A DNA stretch of 11,645 bases from Deltaproteobacteria bacterium (GCA_021802685.1 JAJZRM010000043.1:1-11645); one strand, 5' to 3'; shown: positions 1 through 7,888, counted from the stretch's first letter. The notes: generated by a model from the sequence alone, not told the origin. Numbers and translations: made by a program.

Positions 1-282
1 CAAGTCTGGACGGGTCTCACCGGAGCATCCACGCGTCACCATCCGGCACCCTTCCCGCTGGAACTCGCTGAGCGCCTGATTCGGATGTTTTCCTTCGTTG
101 GTGACACTGTTCTCGATCCTTTCATGGGCACGGGGACGACGAACGTCGCCGCGGCGAAGTGGGGCCGTAACAGCATAGGTGTCGAGGTCGACCCGAAATA
201 TTTCGACATGGCTTGTCATCGGTTTACCCGCGAGACCCATGGCCTTTTCGGGAAAGCCACATTCCGAGCGGTGAAAAGGTAA
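1..282 (+). CDS. DNA methyltransferase (N6-adenine/N4-cytosine type), C-terminal part
   Basis: This is the last 93 codons of a DNA methyltransferase; the gene enters from the left edge, so its N-terminus and catalytic motif IV are not visible. The frame reads a motif X-like stretch (HPAPFP, near bases 40-57), then the S-adenosylmethionine-binding motif I DPFMGTGTT (near 115-141), then the motif II-like acidic strand GVEVD. Having motifs X and I close to the C-terminus is the order expected of beta-class amino-methyltransferases of the N6_N4_Mtase family, where the DPPY/SPPY catalytic motif lies upstream. It would methylate adenine-N6 or cytosine-N4 in the site cut by the neighbouring nuclease and so protect host DNA. 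The restriction gene begins five bases after its stop, so the two are almost certainly cotranscribed. The exact base modified and the target site cannot be read from this fragment. Confidence 0.9.
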   Translation, partial: QVWTGLTGASTRHHPAPFPLELAERLIRMFSFVGDTVLDPFMGTGTTNVAAAKWGRNSIGVEVDPKYFDMACHRFTRETHGLFGKATFRAVKR

Positions 283-287
283 GGAGT

Positions 288-1028
288 GTGGACCAGAAAA
301 CATTAGACAAAAAAATCCGCGAAGCCGTCCGGAAATACTGGCACACACGCCAGAGCCAGCACGAGCGCCAAGGCACCGCCAACGGGTCCAAGGATGCCGG
401 GAATCGCGCCGCAGTGACAGGCGGAGCGCATATCGACGGATTCATTGCCCTCTTGAAGGATCTTCTGAACGAATCCGGCCTGAAGGACGCGGAGGTTGTT
501 GTCGCGAGGAGAAGCGCCATCCTTCCCGGTTATTTCCGTCCGACCAAACAGTGGGATCTCCTCGCCATCTCGGGCAAGAATCTGATCGGGATCGTGGAAT
601 TCAAGTCGCAAGTCGGCCCATCTTTCGGGAACAACTTCAACAACCGGGTGGAAGAAGCGCTCGGAAACGCCACCGACCTGTGGAATGCGTTCCGGGAAGG
701 GGCATTTCGGCCTTCGGAACGCCCTTGGCTCGGGTATTTCATGCTCTTAGAAGACTGCCCAGCGTCTGTCTCTTCCGTGAGAGTTGACGAGCCACACTTT
801 CCGGTCCTCGATGTATTCCGAAACACTTCCTATACCGACAGATACCGGATCTTCTGTGAGCGCCTTGTCCTCGAACGCCTCTACGATGCCGCCTGCTTCA
901 TGACATCCAACCAGGAGGGGGCAGCACTCGGAAACTACTCGGAGCCCTCAGCGGAGTTGGGTTTCCGTGTCTTTGCCGCATCCCTGATGGGCAGAGCCGT
1001 CGCGTTCGCCAAGATGCGCAGAGAGTAG
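288..1028 (+). CDS. Type II restriction endonuclease, XhoI/PaeR7I family
   Basis: This is a predicted type II restriction enzyme of the XhoI family (PaeR7I and relatives), whose known members recognise CTCGAG. From the GTG at 288 the protein is 246 residues, the usual size for the family. Family-like blocks are NRAAVTGG (about 39-46), LPGYFRPTKQWD (79-90) and KSQVGPSFGNNFNNR (106-120). A PD-(D/E)xK-type active site is visible as D90 followed by E104-F-K106. The frame stays open up to an ATG at 213, but that start would overlap the methyltransferase by 70 bases and add 25 residues without family resemblance. GTG 288 lies five bases after the methyltransferase stop, with an AAAGG purine stretch at 275-279. 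No truncation or frameshift is visible, so it looks intact. The specificity is inferred from the family, not shown by the sequence. Confidence 0.9.
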   Translation: MDQKTLDKKIREAVRKYWHTRQSQHERQGTANGSKDAGNRAAVTGGAHIDGFIALLKDLLNESGLKDAEVVVARRSAILPGYFRPTKQWDLLAISGKNLIGIVEFKSQVGPSFGNNFNNRVEEALGNATDLWNAFREGAFRPSERPWLGYFMLLEDCPASVSSVRVDEPHFPVLDVFRNTSYTDRYRIFCERLVLERLYDAACFMTSNQEGAALGNYSEPSAELGFRVFAASLMGRAVAFAKMRRE

Positions 1029-1052
1029 TCTCTTCGATGGCCGGAGATGGGT

Positions 1053-1057
1053 GGAGG
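1053..1057 (+). promoter_or_regulatory. Ribosome-binding site fixing the DUF1848 start
   Basis: GGAGG lies eight bases before the ATG at 1066. It selects that ATG over the in-frame GTG at 1051, which the Shine-Dalgarno sequence itself overlaps. Confidence 0.65.
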
Positions 1058-1065
1058 ACCTGCCG

Positions 1066-2010
1066 ATGATCATCTCGGCGAGCAGGCGTACGGATATCCC
1101 CGCCTTCTACTCCGCCTGGTTGATGAACAGGATCCGGGCCGGTTTCTGCATCGTCCCCAATCCGTTCAACGCCAGGCAGATCCGCCGGATCTCGCTCGCC
1201 CCGGAAGATGTCGATGCCTTCGTTTTCTGGTCGAAGAACCCGAGGCCCATGCTCGAACTCCTTCCCGAGTTGAACGACAGGGGCTTCGTATACTGCTTCC
1301 TGTTCACATTGAACCATTACCCGCGCGCCTTCGAGCCGTTCGTTCCCGACGTCGAGCGCAGGCTGGAAACGTTCCTCGAACTGTCGCGGCGACTGGGTCC
1401 GGACAGGGTAGTCTGGCGCTATGATCCGATCATTCTCACCCGGGCGACGAACCATGAATTCCACGCCGCCGCCTTCGAGCGATTGGCCGCTTCGTTGCGG
1501 GGAGCGACCCGCCGCGTGATCGTCAGCCTGGTGGACCGTTACCGCAAGACCGACATCCGCATGTCCGGTTGGAAGGATACCGACCTGGAAATGGACTTCG
1601 ACTTGTCCGGGAGCCCGGAAACTGTGCAGTTGATGTCCCATATCGGCCGGGCGGCGCGGGCCGCCGGCATGGCGCCGTTTACGTGCTCGGAGGAGAACGA
1701 TTTCTTCCTTGCCGGAGTGCGTCCGGGCGGTTGCATCGACCAGGACCTGATCCGATCGCTCGGGGCCCGCGTGCCCGAGGGGAAAGACCCCGGGCAACGT
1801 GCCGCCTGCCGTTGTGTGAACAGCCGGGATATCGGCAGCTACGACACGTGTCTTCACGGTTGTCCTTACTGCTACGCCACGAAGGGCCATCGGACTGCGC
1901 TGCAACGGCACGCCCGGCATGACCCGGACTCGCCGGTTCTTATCGGCCTTGCCGCTGATCAGGAAGAGGTTTCCGGGACCGCGAACCCCTCGATATTCAA
2001 ATGTTCATGA
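1066..2010 (+). CDS. DUF1848 family protein with C-terminal Cys cluster
   Basis: This 314-residue protein matches the DUF1848 family, whose members typically begin with the MIISASRRTDIPAFY-type block seen here at residues 1-15. Other conserved-looking blocks are FVFWSKNP (52-59), FTLNHYP near 80-86 and WRYDPII near 117-123. Near the C-terminus is C262-x3-C266-x2-C269 (CLHGCPYC), preceded by C248 and C250. The C-x3-C-x2-C spacing is that of radical-SAM [4Fe-4S] clusters, but it sits at the C-terminal end instead of the N-terminal end. Metal or Fe-S binding is therefore likely; a radical-SAM reaction is only inferred and no substrate is known to me. It begins 37 bases after the restriction gene on the same strand with no terminator between, so it may share that transcript. 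Its last 52 bases overlap the convergent small gene at 1959-2216. The final residues (from about 297) do not obviously follow the family pattern and may be a diverged tail. Confidence 0.88.
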   Translation: MIISASRRTDIPAFYSAWLMNRIRAGFCIVPNPFNARQIRRISLAPEDVDAFVFWSKNPRPMLELLPELNDRGFVYCFLFTLNHYPRAFEPFVPDVERRLETFLELSRRLGPDRVVWRYDPIILTRATNHEFHAAAFERLAASLRGATRRVIVSLVDRYRKTDIRMSGWKDTDLEMDFDLSGSPETVQLMSHIGRAARAAGMAPFTCSEENDFFLAGVRPGGCIDQDLIRSLGARVPEGKDPGQRAACRCVNSRDIGSYDTCLHGCPYCYATKGHRTALQRHARHDPDSPVLIGLAADQEEVSGTANPSIFKCS

Positions 2011-2216
2011 GCGAACCGGGCGATCTCCCGTTCTGCGAGGCTGGAGATCCTGCCGACCTCCTTCAAGGTGGGATTCACCCTCTCGAAGCGCTCCCTTTTT
2101 CGGTAATAATGCTTGTGAAGGGGCGTTTCGGCCTGCATCGACAGCGTGCAGCCGCCCATCTTCCGCCACTCCGACCACCGGATTTCTCCGGCGGACTCCG
2201 ACAGTATGAACACCAT
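1959..2216 (-). CDS. Small protein of unknown function (85 aa)
   Basis: I do not recognise this protein. It is 85 residues, starts MVFILSES, is rich in charged residues (a basic KHYYRKRERFER stretch at about 39-50) and has a likely amphipathic helix around AEREIARFAHEH near residues 63-74. It has one cysteine, no signal peptide and no membrane segment. Two things support it as a real gene. A perfect GGGAGG (complement of 2225-2230) lies eight bases before the chosen ATG, and most codons end in G or C as in neighbouring genes. The frame is open eight codons further up to an ATG at 2240, but that start lacks a comparable ribosome-binding site. Its 3' end overlaps the DUF1848 gene tail-to-tail by 52 bases. 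It diverges from ettA, and the 113-base gap would hold both promoters. Confidence 0.55.
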   Translation of the reverse strand: MVFILSESAGEIRWSEWRKMGGCTLSMQAETPLHKHYYRKRERFERVNPTLKEVGRISSLAEREIARFAHEHLNIEGFAVPETSS

Positions 2217-2329
2217 GTTGTATTCCTCCCGCGGATTCATCGGTTGCGCGGGGAAAAACTTTAGCCGTTCCGCAGGATCCGCCCCCGGTTGTGAGAGAAT
2301 CGGAACATTCCAGCGACGGGAGCGCGTGA
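2217..2329. promoter_or_regulatory. Divergent intergenic region upstream of ettA and the 85-aa gene
   Basis: These 113 bases separate two divergently oriented starts and must carry the ettA promoter and, if the 85-aa gene is real, that of its transcript too. I see no pair of -35/-10 hexamers close to the sigma-70 consensus with proper spacing on either strand. There is an A-rich patch (GGGGAAAAACTTTAG) near 2250-2264. The ribosome-binding sites of both genes are at its edges. Confidence 0.3.
2225..2230 (-). promoter_or_regulatory. Strong ribosome-binding site for the 85-aa gene
   Basis: Read on the minus strand this is GGGAGG, with an eight-base spacer to the ATG at 2216-2214. It is among the clearest Shine-Dalgarno sequences in the window and is the main reason to accept the short gene downstream and to choose this start. 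Confidence 0.6.
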
Positions 2330-4006
<1,677 letters not shown>

Positions 4007-4035
4007 GTGCGAGCGTTATCGGCCGCCGCCTTGCC

Positions 4036-5385
4036 TTATCGCTCCGTGCGGCGGCTCTGCCCCCCGCTCCATTTCGACTCTTTCCGCGAACGGCCGGGAC
4101 GGCCGGTGAAGGCGATCTTGGCCGCCCGGGAAAACGGTGCGTCCGGGTGGACCAGGGACAACGCCGGGACGCCGTGCGCGCGCCGCGGGTCGAGGTCCGT
4201 CGGCGGGCCGGGACGGTGGCCCGAGCGGTACGGATGCTCCGCCGCCACCGGAAGGTGTCTGCGGATGAGCCGTTCGATCCCGGCGAGGAAGGGGCGTTCC
4301 TCGAAGGAACAGAAGGACCACGCGATTCCGGAAGCGCCGGCACGGCCCGTGCGGCCGATCCGGTGGACGTAACTTTCCGGCTCGTTGGGAAGATCGAAGT
4401 TGATCACGTGGGACAGGTCGACGATGTCGAGGCCCCGGGCGGCGATATCCGTCGCCACAAGCACTCTTGTCAGGCCCCGCTTGAAGTTGCCGAGGGCTTT
4501 TTCGCGCGCGTTCTGCGTCTTGTTCCCGTGGCTCGCCTCCGCACGGACATTGTAGCGGGCGAGCTGCCTGGTGACGCCGTCGGCGCCGTGCTTGGTGCGG
4601 GTGAAGACCAGCGCGTTCTTGACGGATTCGCCCGCCAGGAGGTGCTTGAGCAGCTCGATCTTCTCGTGCTTCTCCACGTAGTGAATCCGCTGTTCCACGG
4701 CCTCCGCGGGCGTTGCCACCGGGGTCGCCGCCACCTTGACCGGGTTTCGCAGGATGGTGTCCGCGAGCCCCTGGATCTCCCGCGGCATCGTGGCCGAAAA
4801 GAACAAGGTCTGGCGCTTTGCGGGGATCCGGTCGATGATCCGCCGGATGTCCTGGATGAAGCCCATGTCGAGCATCCGGTCCGCCTCGTCCAGCACGAAG
4901 GTTTCCACGGTGCGCAGTTCGACGAGCCCCTGCGACATGAGGTCGAGCAGCCGTCCGGGCGTGGCCACGAGGATGTCGATCCCCCGCCGGAGCGCCTGCG
5001 CCTGCGGGCCCTGGTGGACGCCGCCGAAGACGACCGCATCCTTGATCCCCGTGTGTCTGCCGTACGCGCCGAAGCTCTCCGCGATCTGGGAGGCCAGTTC
5101 CCGCGTCGGCGTCAGCACGAGGACGCGGATGGGCCGCCGCCCGTTCCCTTTCCAGGGGGTTTCCTGGAGGCGGTGCAGGATCGGCAGGGCGAAGGCGGCC
5201 GTCTTTCCGGTGCCGGTCTGGGCGCACCCGAGGACGTCCTTCCCCTGGAGCACGAGGGGGATCGCCTTTTCCTGGATGGGGGTCGGGACGGCGTAGTTCT
5301 TCTCCGCGACGGCGCGGAGGATCTCGGGACGGAGCCCGAAGGTTTGAAACGACGAACTTTCTTTCGACGTGCTTTGCTGCTGCAT
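4036..5385 (-). CDS. rhlE: DEAD-box ATP-dependent RNA helicase, RhlE-like
   Basis: This is a DEAD-box RNA helicase that would unwind short RNA duplexes during ribosome assembly or RNA decay. The 449-residue protein has the Q-motif region FQTFGLRPEIL...PTPIQ (about 13-38), motif I AQTGTGKT (55-62), Ia PTRELA (93-98), Ib TPGR (142-145), II DEAD (166-169), III SAT (197-199), V ATDIAARGLDI (311-321) and VI HRIGRTGR (341-348). The tail after about residue 380 is basic and Arg/Pro-rich, as in RhlE-type RNA-binding tails, but it has no recognised domain. RhlE is the best subfamily match by overall pattern; DbpA or CsdA seem less likely because their C-terminal domains are absent. The ATG at 5385 is chosen because AGGAG lies six bases upstream. 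An in-frame TTG at 5418 would add 11 residues and lacks support. It is transcribed in the same direction as draG, 205 bases away. Confidence 0.92.
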   Translation of the reverse strand: MQQQSTSKESSSFQTFGLRPEILRAVAEKNYAVPTPIQEKAIPLVLQGKDVLGCAQTGTGKTAAFALPILHRLQETPWKGNGRRPIRVLVLTPTRELASQIAESFGAYGRHTGIKDAVVFGGVHQGPQAQALRRGIDILVATPGRLLDLMSQGLVELRTVETFVLDEADRMLDMGFIQDIRRIIDRIPAKRQTLFFSATMPREIQGLADTILRNPVKVAATPVATPAEAVEQRIHYVEKHEKIELLKHLLAGESVKNALVFTRTKHGADGVTRQLARYNVRAEASHGNKTQNAREKALGNFKRGLTRVLVATDIAARGLDIVDLSHVINFDLPNEPESYVHRIGRTGRAGASGIAWSFCSFEERPFLAGIERLIRRHLPVAAEHPYRSGHRPGPPTDLDPRRAHGVPALSLVHPDAPFSRAAKIAFTGRPGRSRKESKWSGGQSRRTER

Positions 5386-5590
5386 TCTCTTCTCCTGACG
5401 TTTTTTCACCAAGCACAACCCCGGGGCGGGTGGAAGCCCGACCGATCTTCCGCATGGTGAATTCTTAGGAGAGAAAGGACCGTTTGGGAGAGGATTGCGT
5501 CTCGGGATATTTGATCTGACGGAAGCGTACCACTTTGCAGAAGGAACCGCAAGTATTCATCCGAATGTGTTTTTGCGATTTCCGTTGCGC
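5386..5590. other. Intergenic region between draG and rhlE (leader of rhlE)
   Basis: These 205 bases hold no convincing gene. The rhlE promoter should lie here. The best pair I can see on the minus strand is TTGCGG (5552-5547) and TACGCT (5529-5524) with a 17-base spacer, but each hexamer matches the sigma-70 consensus poorly. That would give an untranslated leader of about 130 bases. No clear hairpin with a T-run follows draG, so read-through from draG into rhlE cannot be excluded. Confidence 0.3.
5392..5396 (-). promoter_or_regulatory. Ribosome-binding site fixing the rhlE start
   Basis: On the minus strand this reads AGGAG, six bases before the ATG at 5385-5383. It favours that ATG over the in-frame TTG at 5418. 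Confidence 0.65.
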
Positions 5591-6517
5591 CTACGCCGTC
5601 CTTCGTGGGGTGAACAGCGGCGAGCGGCCGACGAGCTGCGAGGCGAGGGCGGCCAGCTCCTCCCGCAGGTCGGGGTCCAGGGCCCGGATCCAGCGGGGGG
5701 GGATCGCTTCGAGGCCGTACCGCGCTCCCGCGATCGCGCCGGCGATGGCCCCCGTGGTGTCCGCGTCGTCTCCCCGGTTCACCGTCTTGACCAGGCACTC
5801 CTCGAAGCCGTTCGTCGAGAAAAAGGCGTCGAGGACCGTCCGGAGCGTATCGGCCACGTAGGCGGACGCCCCGCCGTCGTACCCGTCGAACCGGAACTCC
5901 GGATGCGCCGCGGCCAGATCGTCCGCGGCGTCGCGAAGGCCGCGGGAGGGGTCCTTCAGGATCGCCCGCTGGATCAGCTTCCCCACCGCGAAGCACGCCG
6001 CGTCGGAGAGCGGGTGGTTGTGGGTCAGGCGCGCCTGCTCGACGGCGAAACGGCCCAGCCGTTCCTCGTCCCCCAACGTGTACAGCGCCACCGGGGCCAT
6101 CCGCATCGCCGCGCCGTTGCCGGCGTCCCACCGGTTCGGCGGGGTCTCCATCTGCCTCTTGGCGCGATAATCGCCGATTCCCCGCCGGCAAGTGGCGCCG
6201 ACATCGACGGGGTTTCCCTCGAGCCACCGCGCGAAACGGTCCGCGATCCCGACGAGGTCCCACCCTCCGCTCTCGACGATCGCCCGGGCCACGCACAGCG
6301 ACATCTCCGTATCGTCCGTGACCCCTCCGGGCGGCAGGTTCAGCCACCCCCCGCCGACGACCTCGCGGTGGACGCCGAACCGCTCCCGGATCTGCGCGGG
6401 CTTCATGAACTCCGTGGTGGCGCCGAGGGCGTCCCCCACGGCGGACCCGAGGAGGGCTGCCTGCGCCCGACGCACGATGCCCGCGCGGTCCCGAGATCCG
6501 GCGGCCGGGGGATTCAA
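5591..6517 (-). CDS. draG: ADP-ribosyl-[dinitrogen reductase] hydrolase DraG
   Basis: DraG removes ADP-ribose from an arginine of dinitrogenase reductase (NifH) and so restores nitrogenase activity. It is a binuclear Mn-dependent ADP-ribosylglycohydrolase. The protein closely follows the Rhodospirillum rubrum DraG pattern: GDALGATTEFM, GGGWLNL, TDDTEMS, PVDVGATCRRGI, DAGNGAAMR, THNHPLSDAAC and DADTTGA. Predicted metal ligands are T67, D68, D69 and, near the C-terminus, D251, D253 and T254, counted from the start used here. All are present, so it looks active. The start is uncertain. The TTG at 6517 (308 aa) overlaps the draT stop and has GAGG five bases upstream, which favours translational coupling. 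The GTG at 6475 (294 aa) is closer to family length but has a poor ribosome-binding site. It follows draT directly; no draB-like gene follows, the next gene being rhlE. Confidence 0.93.
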   Translation of the reverse strand: MNPPAAGSRDRAGIVRRAQAALLGSAVGDALGATTEFMKPAQIRERFGVHREVVGGGWLNLPPGGVTDDTEMSLCVARAIVESGGWDLVGIADRFARWLEGNPVDVGATCRRGIGDYRAKRQMETPPNRWDAGNGAAMRMAPVALYTLGDEERLGRFAVEQARLTHNHPLSDAACFAVGKLIQRAILKDPSRGLRDAADDLAAAHPEFRFDGYDGGASAYVADTLRTVLDAFFSTNGFEECLVKTVNRGDDADTTGAIAGAIAGARYGLEAIPPRWIRALDPDLREELAALASQLVGRSPLFTPRRTA

Positions 6518-7311
6518 TACGACCTCACGGCCACGTCGAAATCCCCTCCGATCACCAGCGCCTCCTCCTCCGCCTTCGGCAGGACGCCGGTCAGGAGGTC
6601 CGCCCGGAAGAAGACCTTGGAAGCGGGGACGTCGGCCTCGAAGACATGGCAGCCGAATTCCCAGGCGTACTCGAGCCGGGAGGAGAAGGAGTTCAAGTTG
6701 TTCAGCCGGACCACCGCGCGGTTCTCGCCGGGCTCGTCGAGGACCAGGTAATCCCCGATGTTGCGGACCCCCCGGTACAGGCGGAAGACCTCCGCGCCGG
6801 GATACCGGCGCTTCAGTTCGTCCTGGACGAATTCGTAGAGCAGGTCGAACTGGGACTCGACGGCGTTGGTCAGGGCGCTCTCCCGCATCCGTTCGGAGAG
6901 GTAGAGGAGATACTCCCTGGAATCGACCTTCTCGATCCGCCCGGCGTGGTAGACGGGGGGGATTCCGAACCGGCTCTCCACCCAACCTTTCAGGACCGCC
7001 CCTTCCTCCGAACTGGCGTCCAGCATCCAGCCCCGCAGGAACCGGAGGTAGCCGTTCCGGAGGGACCGGCGGTCGGCGGGGGACGCCTCGCTCCGCGGCC
7101 TTCCGGCCTGGAAGACCACGTCCATGTAGTCGCGGAACGCGCGTTCCCGCGCGCGGGGTTCCGCGAGGCGGGAAAGCCGCTCGAAAAACGACCGGTGGGC
7201 GCGCCGGACGCCCTGGATCTCGATCGGCCGGGGATTCCGGTTGAAGTGTGGCGATGCGATCATCCACGGAGGGAGGTCGCACCGGTTTACCGGGAGGGTG
7301 GCGATCGCCAT
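6514..7311 (-). CDS. draT: NAD+-dinitrogen-reductase ADP-D-ribosyltransferase DraT
   Basis: DraT transfers ADP-ribose from NAD+ to a specific arginine of dinitrogenase reductase (NifH), switching nitrogenase off in response to ammonium or energy loss. The 265-residue protein carries the family blocks NRCDLPPWMIASPHFNRNP (about 9-27), IEIQGVR, LRFLRGWMLD (89-98) and LKGWVESRFG (107-116). Consistent with the R-S-ExE plan of this ADP-ribosyltransferase class are an Arg in FRLYRG (176-181), the SFSS block (208-211) and E248-E-E250 before the ALVIGG strand; that assignment is my inference. The ATG at 7311 fits the family N-terminus, though its ribosome-binding site is weak. draG overlaps its 3' end, the standard draT-draG order. 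A GC-rich hairpin lies between it and the upstream lipoprotein gene. In known systems PII proteins (GlnB/GlnK) control DraT; none is in this window. Confidence 0.94.
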   Translation of the reverse strand: MAIATLPVNRCDLPPWMIASPHFNRNPRPIEIQGVRRAHRSFFERLSRLAEPRARERAFRDYMDVVFQAGRPRSEASPADRRSLRNGYLRFLRGWMLDASSEEGAVLKGWVESRFGIPPVYHAGRIEKVDSREYLLYLSERMRESALTNAVESQFDLLYEFVQDELKRRYPGAEVFRLYRGVRNIGDYLVLDEPGENRAVVRLNNLNSFSSRLEYAWEFGCHVFEADVPASKVFFRADLLTGVLPKAEEEALVIGGDFDVAVRSY

Positions 7312-7328
7312 CCGCTCATCATACCACC

Positions 7329-7351
7329 CCCGCCGCAGGCCGCGCGGCGGG
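7329..7351. repeat. GC-rich stem-loop between the lipoprotein gene and draT
   Basis: CCCGCCGC at 7329-7336 pairs perfectly with GCGGCGGG at 7344-7351, giving an 8-base stem with a 7-base loop. It sits in the 54-base gap after the lipoprotein stop and before the draT ATG. No T-run follows on the minus strand, so it is not a classic intrinsic terminator. It could protect the lipoprotein mRNA end, reduce read-through into draT, or be incidental in GC-rich DNA. Confidence 0.4.
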
Positions 7352-7365
7352 TGCGACTCGCGCGG

Positions 7366-7836
7366 TTACTTGACGATCTTCCAGGACCCGTCCGGCTGGC
7401 GGCACGCGGTGCCGTACGCCTGGTGCTCCTCCCCGCCGATATTCACGGTCTGCGTGTATTCGCGGCAGTAACGCCCCCCCTCGGCCCGGTAGGTCCTCCT
7501 GGGGGTGACGGACCCGTGATGACCGGAGTCCGGGTTCCGCCACGTCCGGGTTTCGCCCGTCCGGGAGTTCTCCAGGGCGTACTGGGCGGTCCGCTGCATC
7601 TCCAACTGGTCCGCACGGTCGAGCGATCTCCCGATCTCCTGGCCGACCAGCAATCCGGCGATGGCGCCGATCGCCGTGGCGACGACCCGCCCGGTCCCGC
7701 TCCCGACCTGGGAACCGATGACGGCGCCGCCGACGCCCCCGACGACCGATCCCGCGCCCTCCTTGGGGCCCATCGTGGAGGCGCATCCCGCAAACGTCAC
7801 CGCCAGAAGAAGCGTTCCGACAAGAAACTTTTTCAT
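7366..7836 (-). CDS. Glycine-zipper (17 kDa surface antigen-like) lipoprotein
   Basis: This is a predicted outer-membrane lipoprotein of 156 residues. The N-terminus MKKFLVGTLLLAVTFAGC is a lipoprotein signal with lipobox F-A-G-C, so C18 would be the lipidated residue. Residues about 27-67 form a glycine-zipper 2TM domain with repeated GxxxG spacing (GSVVGGVGGAVIG, then GAIAGLLVGQEIG). The C-terminal domain ends with CREYTQTVNIGG...AYGTACRQPDGSWKIV, the signature of the RT0821/Lpp0805-type surface-antigen family, including two cysteines that could pair. The family is thought to sit in the cell envelope, but no biochemical activity is established. AAAGGA lies shortly upstream of the ATG at 7836. 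The frame is open far upstream, but that part only shadows the opposite-strand MFS gene. It precedes draT on the same strand, with a hairpin between, and diverges from the MFS gene. Confidence 0.9.
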   Translation of the reverse strand: MKKFLVGTLLLAVTFAGCASTMGPKEGAGSVVGGVGGAVIGSQVGSGTGRVVATAIGAIAGLLVGQEIGRSLDRADQLEMQRTAQYALENSRTGETRTWRNPDSGHHGSVTPRRTYRAEGGRYCREYTQTVNIGGEEHQAYGTACRQPDGSWKIVK

Positions 7837-7888
7837 GTCCGTTCCTTTCCCGTTGGTGGATTTTCCAGCGGAACTTCCCTCATCATGG

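Noticed and set aside
213..287. Upstream ATG extension of the restriction endonuclease
   Set aside because: It would overlap the methyltransferase by 70 bases and add 25 residues outside the family length; the GTG at 288 gives the expected 246.
898..1920. Long minus-strand open frame (340 codons) across the DUF1848 gene
   Set aside because: It is low-complexity and Arg/Gly/Pro-rich, with no family resemblance; it is the antisense shadow of a recognised gene.
5386..5418. TTG start giving the helicase 11 more residues
   Set aside because: The ATG at 5385 has AGGAG at ideal spacing; the TTG has no ribosome-binding site.
4147..5460. Plus-strand open frame (437 codons) over the helicase
   Set aside because: No recognisable domain; antisense to intact DEAD-box motifs.
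6518..7282. N-terminal extension of the DraG frame across draT
   Set aside because: The frame is open by GC bias only; its residues are a frame-shifted reading of draT and do not resemble a fused domain.
7312..7365. Sigma-54 promoter ahead of draT
   Set aside because: I looked for the TGGCAC/TTGC pair expected for a nitrogen-regulated promoter and found none in the gap.
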